Assembly (NCBI GenBank): GCA_002309155.1
Contig: DBXB01000053.1
Location: 1 to 52,380 of the forward strand
DNA from: Bacteroidales bacterium UBA1223
GTDB taxonomy: Bacteria; Bacteroidota; Bacteroidia; Bacteroidales; P3
Length of the DNA stretch: 52,380 nucleotides
Direction of reading: 5' to 3'
Below, in pieces: positions 8,727-16,021 of this stretch; the stretch's first letter is position 1; each line of letters opens with the position of its first letter. Below the pieces are notes generated by a model. The model was not told the origin of the DNA. It searched no databases and saw nothing but the letters and a program-made list of their open reading frames with translations. A program made the position numbers and the translations under genes.

Positions 8727-9464
8727 ATGAAAGTTTTAGGTATCATACCCGCCCGTTACTCTTCAACCCGATTCCCGGGCAAACCTCTTGTCGTCATCAA
8801 CGGCAAAACAATGATAGAACACGTATGGAACGGTGTCAGTGGCACCGGTCTTGTCGATAAAGTTCTCGTCGCCACTGAGGATAAACGCATCATGGACGCC
8901 GTGGCAGCTTTCGGAGGCGACGCCGTAATGACCGGCAAGCACCACAAAAGTGGCACCGACAGATGTGGCGAAGCCATGACAAAGCTTGGTGACGAACTGA
9001 AACAGTATGATGTTATCATCAATATCCAAGGCGATGAACCAAAGGTTGCCGCCGAACACATAAGATTAGTCATCGACGCTTTCAGCAATCCCGACACCCA
9101 GATTGTAACGCTGAAGAAGAAAATCACATCCCTCGCCGAGCTCAACTCCACCGACACAGTAAAGGTGGTCTGCGGACCTAAAGGCAACGCACTATATTTC
9201 AGTCGCCAGGCAATACCTTATCTCCGTGGCATCGCCAAAGAGATGTGGCTTCGCCGCCAGCCTTATTATAAACATATCGGCATTTACGCTTTCCGCCGCG
9301 AAGTACTGGAACAGGTTGTGAAACTGGAACAAACCGCCCTCGAGAAGAGCGAGTCGCTTGAGCAGCTGAGATGGCTTGAGAACGGCTACTCCATCTATGT
9401 CCGCGAGACTAACAAAGAGAGTGTCGCCATCGACATCCCCGAAGATTTGAACAAATTGAAGTAA
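8727..9464 (+). CDS. kdsB: 3-deoxy-manno-octulosonate cytidylyltransferase (CMP-Kdo synthetase)
   Basis: A 245-residue cytoplasmic enzyme that activates Kdo with CTP for transfer to lipid A. The N-terminal signature IIPARYSSTRFPGKPL (nucleotide-binding) is perfect, followed by NIQGDEPKV and YFSRQAIPYLR. The length matches the family. It lies in the same window as lpxA and lpxC (other lipid A/core genes) but not in their operon. The ATG start gives the expected MKVLGIIPARY N-terminus. Confidence 0.95.
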   Translation: MKVLGIIPARYSSTRFPGKPLVVINGKTMIEHVWNGVSGTGLVDKVLVATEDKRIMDAVAAFGGDAVMTGKHHKSGTDRCGEAMTKLGDELKQYDVIINIQGDEPKVAAEHIRLVIDAFSNPDTQIVTLKKKITSLAELNSTDTVKVVCGPKGNALYFSRQAIPYLRGIAKEMWLRRQPYYKHIGIYAFRREVLEQVVKLEQTALEKSESLEQLRWLENGYSIYVRETNKESVAIDIPEDLNKLK

Positions 9465-9520
9465 TACTACACTTCTAAAGCAAGATATATTAACCATCTT
9501 TTACAACGTTGATTAGTTAG

Positions 9521-11344
9521 ATGAATATAACCGATTATTTGGTAGACTACCTAAAGCATAACGGTTCCGTCTCGTTGCCCCATGTGGGACTTTTCTCAAC
9601 AAGACAGAACGAAGCATATTTCGACACCGATTCCTCCACATTCTTCCCACGCCATCAGACTGTCGTCCTTGAGAACAAACAAGGTGACAACAATGGTTTT
9701 GTCAAATTTATCTCTGACAAAGAATGCGTAAGTCTTCATACAGCAGAACTGATTTGGAAGAATTATTGTGACGCATTTAATGCAAAACTCACATCGGAAG
9801 GCAAATGCCGACTCAACGAACTAGGTACTGTCATCTCTGAAAACGGAGCATGCCATTTTGAGTCAGAGTCCATCATAGAACCCGATGGAACCACAGGTAT
9901 GTTGTCACCAGTAACCGGACTAAAGGACTATACTCCAGAGACTGAGAACGATCCGTTCGCAGCTTTTGAACAGCCCATCCAGGATGGCGAAATCATCTCC
10001 TCTCCCCTAATCTCCGACATGTCTCAGCCCACAACGACCAACAAGCCTAAACCTGTTGAGCCGGAACCTGTCGCAGAACCAGAACCCATCGAGGAACCAA
10101 AACCTGTCGCAGAGCCCGAACCAGTCGTTGAACCCGAACCTGTTGAGGTATCAGAAACTCCAGCAGAACCAGAAAAACCAGCTGAACCTGAACCCATAGC
10201 AGAGCCTGAGCCTGTCAATGAACCAGAAGCATCAGCTGAACCTGAACCTATAGCAGAACCTGAGCCTGTCGAGGAACCAGAAGCACCAGCAGAACCTGAA
10301 CCCATCGCCGAGCATGAAACCTCAGCCTTTGGCGACGACGCACTGAACACGTTGCAGCAACTTGACGCCATAACGCCATCAACGCCCGAAACAGATGATG
10401 ACGACGAACCAAAGAAGGGCGGATTCTGGAAAGTGTTGCTCACAATTATCTTGATACTCGCAATACTGGCAGGATGCGCATTCGCAATAGACCACTATCT
10501 CTTTAACAGCAAAGGCATGAACTGGCTGAAACAAAAGACATCAGCGATTTCGACTGCAAAGAGCGACAATGCTACAGAAATTGACAATCTGATTCCCGAC
10601 GTGCCGGCAGACTACGACAAAGACGAGGCAAGGAGCAACATCACATTTAACACTTTCTCGTTTGACGGCATAACATTCAGCGAGTCTGAAATAGCGGAAC
10701 AAAGCAAATCTATCGTAGACGAATTCGGCTCTTATCTGAATAATTATCTCAAGAAACTGAAACAAACCGACAATGAGACTCAGTTCATAGACCGAGTCGA
10801 GAGTTACGCCAACACTCGCCTCGCCGAACTGCTGAAGACAGAAGACTTCGTCCCGCAGAACCTGCTCAACTACAAGGACTATGTACGTGAAGAGATGACT
10901 CCTCTGCTCAAAGACCGTCTGATACGACGCAAAGCTACCATAGTAAAGAGCGAACTCATTGACCGCAATGTGCTTGAAAAACTTCTTAAAGAGGTGAACC
11001 CCGCAATCACACCTTCCGAGATAGAGGCCGCAGAGGATAACGACGCCAAGAAGAACACTACCGTCAAGAAGGATAACAAGACAAAAACCCAACCCATTCA
11101 GTCGCACATCGCGACAGAATCCAAACAGGGTTTCGACATTATCGCAGGATTCTCGGTCGACAAAAACAATGCCGACCGTCTCTGCCGACAACTCAAGTCC
11201 AAAGGATGCGACGCTTATATCATCAACCGCAACGGTCTCTATTACGTGAGTATGGGCAGTGCCGCCACCCAGACCGAAGCTAAAGCCCGCTACAACCACA
11301 TCAAGGAATGGTACAAGGGCGATGTAAGCATCAAACAATGGTAG
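9521..11344 (+). CDS. HU-like (CCDC81-type) / SPOR domain membrane protein
   Basis: A 607-residue protein with an unusual build. Residues 1-125 resemble the tandem HU-fold (HU-CCDC81 type) found at the N-terminus of Bacteroidota SPOR proteins (MNITDYLVDYLKHNGSVSLP, VGLFSTRQNEAYF). Residues about 177-265 form a Glu-Pro-rich tract of EPEP(V/I)AEPEP units. One membrane helix follows at about 303-323 (LLTIILILAILAGCAFAI). A linker leads to a C-terminal SPOR domain (about 530-607, FDIIAGFSVDKNNADRLCRQ), which binds denuded septal peptidoglycan. Topology would put the HU-like part in the cytoplasm and SPOR in the periplasm, so it may link nucleoid or cytoplasmic factors to the division site. The gene ends 17 bases before trmB. 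Confidence 0.85.
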   Translation: MNITDYLVDYLKHNGSVSLPHVGLFSTRQNEAYFDTDSSTFFPRHQTVVLENKQGDNNGFVKFISDKECVSLHTAELIWKNYCDAFNAKLTSEGKCRLNELGTVISENGACHFESESIIEPDGTTGMLSPVTGLKDYTPETENDPFAAFEQPIQDGEIISSPLISDMSQPTTTNKPKPVEPEPVAEPEPIEEPKPVAEPEPVVEPEPVEVSETPAEPEKPAEPEPIAEPEPVNEPEASAEPEPIAEPEPVEEPEAPAEPEPIAEHETSAFGDDALNTLQQLDAITPSTPETDDDDEPKKGGFWKVLLTIILILAILAGCAFAIDHYLFNSKGMNWLKQKTSAISTAKSDNATEIDNLIPDVPADYDKDEARSNITFNTFSFDGITFSESEIAEQSKSIVDEFGSYLNNYLKKLKQTDNETQFIDRVESYANTRLAELLKTEDFVPQNLLNYKDYVREEMTPLLKDRLIRRKATIVKSELIDRNVLEKLLKEVNPAITPSEIEAAEDNDAKKNTTVKKDNKTKTQPIQSHIATESKQGFDIIAGFSVDKNNADRLCRQLKSKGCDAYIINRNGLYYVSMGSAATQTEAKARYNHIKEWYKGDVSIKQW

Positions 11345-11361
11345 TCATCAACCTCTCCACA

Positions 11362-12024
11362 ATGGGTAAACACAAACTAGCACGATTCGCAGAAAACCTA
11401 ACCTTTCCAAATCTTTTCCAAGTCTCTTTCGAACAATTGGAAGAGAAAGGGTTTGAATGGAAAGGCAGATGGAACGTATTCTTCGGCAACGATAACCCCA
11501 TTGTCCTCGAACTGGGTTGCGGGAAAGGAGAATATACAATTGCCCTTGCCCGTGAGAACAGCAACCGCAACCATATAGGAGTTGATATCAAAGGAGCAAG
11601 ACTGTGGCGTGGTGCTAAGACTAGCAATGAGGAGAAGATGGGGAATGTGGCATTCTTGAGGACACGCATAGAGATGATTGACCAATTCTTTGCTCCCGAC
11701 GAGGTTTCTGAAATATGGATTACTTTTCCCGACCCCCAGCCTAAGAAACCCATGAAAAGGCTGACGAGCGAAAGGTTTCTGTCACTCTATCGACATTTCC
11801 TGAAGAGCGGAGGACCAGTGCACCTCAAGACCGACTCACGCGAACTTTACGACTATACCATGGAAGAGGTCATAGCACCTGCCCATTATGAGGTAGAGGC
11901 CACCACTGCCGACCTGTACGCTTCTGGTCACAGCGGTATGGCCACAGCAGTCCAGACTTTCTACGAATCGATGTTCCTGAAAGAAGGCAAACCGATAACA
12001 TACATCAAATTCAGAATAAACTAG
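11362..12024 (+). CDS. trmB: tRNA (guanine46-N7)-methyltransferase
   Basis: A 220-residue SAM-dependent enzyme that makes m7G46 in tRNA. Motifs: SAM-binding VLELGCGKGEYTIALA, the signature TFPDPQPKKPMKRLTS, and the C-terminal acidic SAM/tRNA region. I chose ATG 11362 (MGKHKLARFAEN), the N-terminus typical in Bacteroidota. The in-frame starts at 11308 and 11338 lie inside the preceding SPOR gene and would add non-conserved residues. A repeat tract separates it from yebC copy 2. Confidence 0.93.
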   Translation: MGKHKLARFAENLTFPNLFQVSFEQLEEKGFEWKGRWNVFFGNDNPIVLELGCGKGEYTIALARENSNRNHIGVDIKGARLWRGAKTSNEEKMGNVAFLRTRIEMIDQFFAPDEVSEIWITFPDPQPKKPMKRLTSERFLSLYRHFLKSGGPVHLKTDSRELYDYTMEEVIAPAHYEVEATTADLYASGHSGMATAVQTFYESMFLKEGKPITYIKFRIN

Positions 12025-12144
12025 TGAATTGTGAATTGAAAATTGAGAATTGAAAATTAATCGATTAATCGTAATAACGATATAACGTTATAACGAACCC
12101 TTTAAACTTTTAAACTCTTAAACTTTTAAACTTTAAAAATAATT
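12025..12144 (+). repeat. AT-rich simple repeats before yebC copy 2
   Basis: Three kinds of short repeat follow each other: GAATTGAAAATT-like units (12025-12060), ATAACG units with a palindrome ATAACGTTAT (about 12073-12096), and five TTTTAAAC-like units (about 12100-12138). No coding potential is seen. The tract sits in the leader of the second yebC gene. Confidence 0.75.
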
Positions 12145-12177
12145 CATACAAAATAATAACAATTAATTTTTTTTATC

Positions 12178-12918
12178 ATGTCAGGACACAATAAATGGTC
12201 TAAGATTAAGAGAGCCAAAGGTGCAGCTGACGCCAAGCGCTCAAAACAGTACTCCAACATCTTGAAACAGGTATCAATAGCCGTTCGTGAAGGCGGTCCA
12301 GACCCCGACAGCAACCCCCGTCTGCGTCTCTTGGTTCAGAACGCCCGCGGATGCAACATGCCTAAAGACACCTTACAGCGCGCTATCAACAAAGCTAACG
12401 ACAAAGACGCCGCCGCCATGCAGGAACTCACATTCGAGTGCCACGTCAACCACGGTATCGCCCTCTTTATCGAGGCTCTGTCTGACAACAACAACCGCAC
12501 CGTTGCCAACGTGAAGTCGATAATGAACAAATTCGGCGGCACCCTCGAAACCAACGGTAGCCTCAGCTTCCTGTTCACCCGCAAGGGCGTCTTCGTAATT
12601 CCCCGCAAACCCGACATGGATGTCGAGGAACTCGAGATGGATCTTATCGACGGCGGTCTCGAAGAGATGGAGGTCGACGATGAATACCTGACCCTCTACA
12701 CCGCATACGAGGACTTTGGCAACATGGTCAAGATGCTTGAAACAAAAGGTATCGAATACGAGAGTGCAGAACTTCAGCGCATTCCTAACACCACCCGTTC
12801 CATTGACGAGGATTCTATCCGCAAAGTCCTCAAAGTCATCAATATCCTTGAAGAGGATGATGATGTCACCAATGTCTTCCACGACATGGAAATCCCCGAC
12901 GATTTCGAGGAAGAATAA
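12178..12918 (+). CDS. yebC: YebC/PmpR family protein (copy 2)
   Basis: A 246-residue, full-length YebC/TACO1 protein with the canonical N-terminus MSGHNKWSKIKRAKGAADAK, then GGPDPDSNPRLRLLVQNARG, MPKDTLQRAINKA, NNRTVANVKSIM and the end DDDVTNVFHDMEIPDDFEEE. The family acts in transcription regulation or, by recent work, in helping ribosomes through difficult peptide motifs. It shares the overall domain order with copy 1 but differs strongly at the N-terminus and in the acidic tail, so the two are old paralogues rather than a recent duplication. The gene lies between trmB and rsmI, both RNA-modification genes, which fits a link to translation. Confidence 0.94.
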   Translation: MSGHNKWSKIKRAKGAADAKRSKQYSNILKQVSIAVREGGPDPDSNPRLRLLVQNARGCNMPKDTLQRAINKANDKDAAAMQELTFECHVNHGIALFIEALSDNNNRTVANVKSIMNKFGGTLETNGSLSFLFTRKGVFVIPRKPDMDVEELEMDLIDGGLEEMEVDDEYLTLYTAYEDFGNMVKMLETKGIEYESAELQRIPNTTRSIDEDSIRKVLKVINILEEDDDVTNVFHDMEIPDDFEEE

Positions 12919-12995
12919 TATCAATTTTGAACATTGAATCGAGAAGTTGAATTGAGAAATGGATTCAAAATTCAAAATTCAAAATTCAAAATTAT
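12919..12995 (+). repeat. TTGAATT / ATTCAAA repeats overlapping the rsmI start
   Basis: Short TTGAA/GAATT units run up to 12958. From 12963 a perfect ten-base array of ATTCAAA-type units (TTCAAAA-TTCAAAA-TTCAAAA) continues into the first codons of rsmI. Confidence 0.7.
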
Positions 12996-13657
12996 ATCTA
13001 GTACCGACACCTGTAGGAAACCTCGGCGACATGACTTATCGTGCCGTCGAGGTTTTAAAGTCGGTGGACTTGATTCTTGCTGAGGACACCCGCACCAGCC
13101 GTGTGCTGATGCAGCACTACGGCATAGAAACGCCACTGCAGAGTTACCACATCTTCAATGAACATAAAGTTGTTGACGCACTGGTAGAGAGACTTGACGG
13201 AGGTCAGTCGCTTGCCGTCGTCACCGACGCCGGCACACCAGGAATTAGCGACCCGGGCTTCTTGTTGGTACGTGAAGCATTGAAAGCTGGAATAGAAGTG
13301 GAGTGTCTGCCAGGAGCCACTGCCTTCGTGCCGGCACTTATTGACAGCGGTCTGCCATGCGACCGTTTTGTCTTCGAAGGATTCCTTCCCCACAAGAAAG
13401 GACGCCAGACAGCCATCCAACGCCTTGCCGAGGAAAGTCGCACTATGATTATCTACGAAAGTCCTTTCCGTCTTGTCAAGTTGCTGGAACAACTTATTGA
13501 AGTTCTCGGTGAGGAACGCCAAGTCAGCGTAAGCCGTGAAATCAGTAAACTGCATGCCGAAACAGCTCGTGGCACACTACGCCAGATACACGACCACTTT
13601 GCCTCAAAGGAGGTTAAAGGCGAAATAGTCGTCATCCTCGCCGGAAAAGAAGAATAA
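12959..13657 (+). CDS. rsmI: 16S rRNA (cytidine1402-2'-O)-methyltransferase
   Basis: A 232-residue tetrapyrrole-methylase-fold enzyme that 2'-O-methylates C1402 of 16S rRNA. Motifs: LYLVPTPVGNLGDMTYRAVE, LAEDTRTSRVL, VTDAGTPGISDPGF, and LPGATAFVPALIDSGLP. Homologues usually begin MKLYLVPTP. Here the only plausible start is ATG 12959, which adds about nine residues (MDSKFKIQNS) translated from the ATTCAAA repeat; no other ATG, GTG or TTG lies in frame before LYLVPTP. A terminator hairpin follows. Family assignment is firm. Confidence 0.93.
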   Translation: MDSKFKIQNSKLYLVPTPVGNLGDMTYRAVEVLKSVDLILAEDTRTSRVLMQHYGIETPLQSYHIFNEHKVVDALVERLDGGQSLAVVTDAGTPGISDPGFLLVREALKAGIEVECLPGATAFVPALIDSGLPCDRFVFEGFLPHKKGRQTAIQRLAEESRTMIIYESPFRLVKLLEQLIEVLGEERQVSVSREISKLHAETARGTLRQIHDHFASKEVKGEIVVILAGKEE

Positions 13658-13686
13658 TCCAAAAAAATCTTTACAACCTTGATTGA

Positions 13687-13713
13687 GCCTCGGGACAGAC
13701 CGAAGCTTTTTTT
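13687..13713 (+). terminator. Rho-independent terminator after rsmI
   Basis: Stem GCCTCGG (13687-13693) with CCGAAGC (13700-13706), one mismatch, loop GACAGA, followed by seven T residues. It starts 30 bases after the rsmI stop. Confidence 0.7.
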
Positions 13714-13714
13714 G

Positions 13715-13803
13715 TTGTGCAGATTTGCAAACGTCTGCACAAAGCATTGACATCTGTCTGACATTATGGCAGACATGACAGTTTGGAACAAAAATTGACT
13801 GTC
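13715..13803 (+). promoter_or_regulatory. Cluster of inverted repeats upstream of htpG
   Basis: Three inverted repeats lie within 90 bases. TTGTGCAGA (13715-13723) pairs with TCTGCACAA (13734-13742). A 21-base near-palindrome at 13755-13775 has arms TGTCTGACAT and ATGGCAGACA about a central T, with one mismatch. GACAGT (13777-13782) pairs with ACTGTC (13798-13803). The htpG start is 38 bases further on. Their place in front of a chaperone gene suggests operators for a heat- or stress-responsive regulator; the regulator is not identified. Confidence 0.55.
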
Positions 13804-13840
13804 TTTATTATGTTGAATTAAACAATATAATATATAAATC

Positions 13841-15784
13841 ATGCAAGGCAACCTTAATGTTCAAACCGAGAACATTTTCCCGGTAATCAAGAAATTCCTT
13901 TACTCCGACCACGAAATATTCCTTCGTGAATTGATATCCAACGCAATCGATGCCACTCAGAAAATAAAAGCATTGGCGTCGAGAGGCGAATTCAAAGGCG
14001 AACTGGGCGACCTCACAGTAGAGGTGAAAATCGAGAAGAAGAAACTAATAATCAGCGACCGAGGCATCGGCATGACTCAAGATGAGATTGACAAATACAT
14101 CAATCAAATAGCTTTTTCGGGAGCCAACGACTTCCTCGACAAATACAAGGATGTACAGGAGAACCTCATAGGTCATTTCGGACTTGGTTTCTATTCCGCC
14201 TTCATGGTGGCCGACAAAGTCGAGATTGTTACTAAATCGTACAAAGACGCTCCCGCAGTACACTGGAGTTGCGACGGCTCACCTGAATTCGAAATGAAAG
14301 AAGACAAGCGGAAAGAACGTGGCACAGACATCATTCTGCATATTGCCGACGACTGCAAGGAGTTCCTCGAAGAGCGCCGTATCCTCGAATTACTCAAGAA
14401 ATACTGCCGTTTCATGCCTGTTGCCATCCGTTTTGGAGAAGAGAGCAAATGGGAAGACAGCGAGACAGAATTCGACGAGGTTGATGACGGCAATGGCGGA
14501 AAGACAAAACGCCCGAAACGTATCGAGAAGAAAGTTCCCAGAATCATTAACGACACCGACCCCGCCTGGCGGAAGAAACCTTCGGATCTGACCGACGAGG
14601 ACTACAAGAAATTCTACCACGAACTCTATCCGATGAATTTTGAAGACCCGCTGTTCCAGATTCATCTCAACGTCGACTACCCATTCAACCTCACCGGCAT
14701 TCTCTACTTCCCGAAAGTTAGAAAAACCATCGACCCCAACCGCAACAAAATCCAGCTCTACTGCAACCAGGTATTTGTTACCGACAGTGTTGAGGGTGTG
14801 GTTCCCGAATATCTCATGCTCCTCCATGGTGTCCTCGACAGTCCCGACATCCCTCTGAACGTGAGCCGCAGCTACCTGCAGAGTGATAGCAACGTCAAGA
14901 AGATAGCACAACACATAAGCAAGAAAGTCGCCGACAAACTAGAGGAGATGAGTAAGCAGAAAGTTGAACTCAAGGATGCTGACGGCAACGATGTGGCAGA
15001 TGCTCCGACTCAACTTGAGGAGAAATGGGACGATATCAAGATTTTTGTTGAATACGGCATGCTGACAGAAGAGAAATTCTGCGAACGGGCAATGAATTTC
15101 ACCCTCCTCAAGAATACTGAAGGCAAATACTTCAAACTCGACGACTACCGCGACAAAATCAAAGCACTCCAGACCGACAAGGACAAGAATGTCATTTACC
15201 TCTATGCCACCGATGCAGATGAGCAGCACGCATACATCGCAAAAGTCAAAGAGAAAGGCTATGATGTGCTGATGATGGACAGCGTCCTCAACTCTCATTT
15301 CATCAACCTCCTTGAACAGAAGATAGAGAAGACCCGCTTCGTACGCGTTGACGCCGACACGGTAGAGAAACTCATTGCCCATGACGACGCCATCCCCGAG
15401 AAACTGTCGCAGGAAGAGAAAGACAAACTCAAACCCATCATCGAAAATGAGGTGGACAAAGCCCGTTTCACCGTATTACTTGAAAGCATGGAGAGCGACG
15501 ACCAACCTATGGTCATCACCCAGAATGAGTTCATGCGTCGTTACAAAGAGATGAGTCAGACGAGCGGTGGCGGTATGGGATTCTATGGCGAGATGCCTGA
15601 CAGTTACAATTTGGTTGTCAACATCAACCACCCTCTCATCGCACAAATCCTCAACGAGAATGACGCTGACATGCAGAAGAAGCTCGTACACCAACTCACA
15701 GACCTTGCCCTGCTGAGCAACGGACTGCTGAAAGGTGAAGCTCTGACCCAGTTCATCAAGCGCAGTGTCGACATCATCAAGTAA
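13841..15784 (+). CDS. htpG: Molecular chaperone HtpG (Hsp90)
   Basis: A 647-residue cytoplasmic ATP-dependent Hsp90 chaperone. The GHKL ATPase domain is plain: LRELISNAIDATQKIKAL, the ATP-lid aspartate in DRGIGMTQDEIDKY, and NLIGHFGLGFYSAFMVADKV. The middle domain contains PLFQIHLNVDYPFNLTGILYFP and LNVSRSYLQSD (catalytic Arg loop). The C-terminal dimerisation domain runs to FIKRSVDIIK. Length is normal. Transcribed alone: terminators stand on both sides and an inverted-repeat cluster in front. Confidence 0.96.
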   Translation: MQGNLNVQTENIFPVIKKFLYSDHEIFLRELISNAIDATQKIKALASRGEFKGELGDLTVEVKIEKKKLIISDRGIGMTQDEIDKYINQIAFSGANDFLDKYKDVQENLIGHFGLGFYSAFMVADKVEIVTKSYKDAPAVHWSCDGSPEFEMKEDKRKERGTDIILHIADDCKEFLEERRILELLKKYCRFMPVAIRFGEESKWEDSETEFDEVDDGNGGKTKRPKRIEKKVPRIINDTDPAWRKKPSDLTDEDYKKFYHELYPMNFEDPLFQIHLNVDYPFNLTGILYFPKVRKTIDPNRNKIQLYCNQVFVTDSVEGVVPEYLMLLHGVLDSPDIPLNVSRSYLQSDSNVKKIAQHISKKVADKLEEMSKQKVELKDADGNDVADAPTQLEEKWDDIKIFVEYGMLTEEKFCERAMNFTLLKNTEGKYFKLDDYRDKIKALQTDKDKNVIYLYATDADEQHAYIAKVKEKGYDVLMMDSVLNSHFINLLEQKIEKTRFVRVDADTVEKLIAHDDAIPEKLSQEEKDKLKPIIENEVDKARFTVLLESMESDDQPMVITQNEFMRRYKEMSQTSGGGMGFYGEMPDSYNLVVNINHPLIAQILNENDADMQKKLVHQLTDLALLSNGLLKGEALTQFIKRSVDIIK

Positions 15785-15811
15785 CATCACCTGACACATA
15801 TACAATTGTAT

Positions 15812-15845
15812 AAAAAGATGCCTCAAAGTTTTGAGGCATCTTTTT
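15812..15845 (+). terminator. Rho-independent terminator after htpG
   Basis: A strong hairpin with stem AAGATGCCTCAAA / TTTGAGGCATCTT and a T5 tail, 28 bases after the htpG stop. The A-run before the stem makes it usable in both directions. Confidence 0.92.
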
Positions 15846-15933
15846 ATAATTATAAACCACAGTATATCATCATAATATTCTCCATAATATAATTATCGTA
15901 ACATATAAATGAATGAAAACAATGTTTTTTGAG

Positions 15934-15941
15934 TAACTTTG
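15934..15941 (+). promoter_or_regulatory. -7 promoter element for the T9SS cargo gene
   Basis: TAACTTTG matches TAnnTTTG, 80 bases before the GTG start at 16022. No good -33 box. The rest of the 15846-16021 gap is AT-rich, and I see no gene in it. Confidence 0.45.
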
Positions 15942-16021
15942 TAAATTAAATTCAACACACCAACCAATTAAATATACAGTATTTCAGATATATAGTAGGC
16001 AACGGAACGCAACCATTCTAA

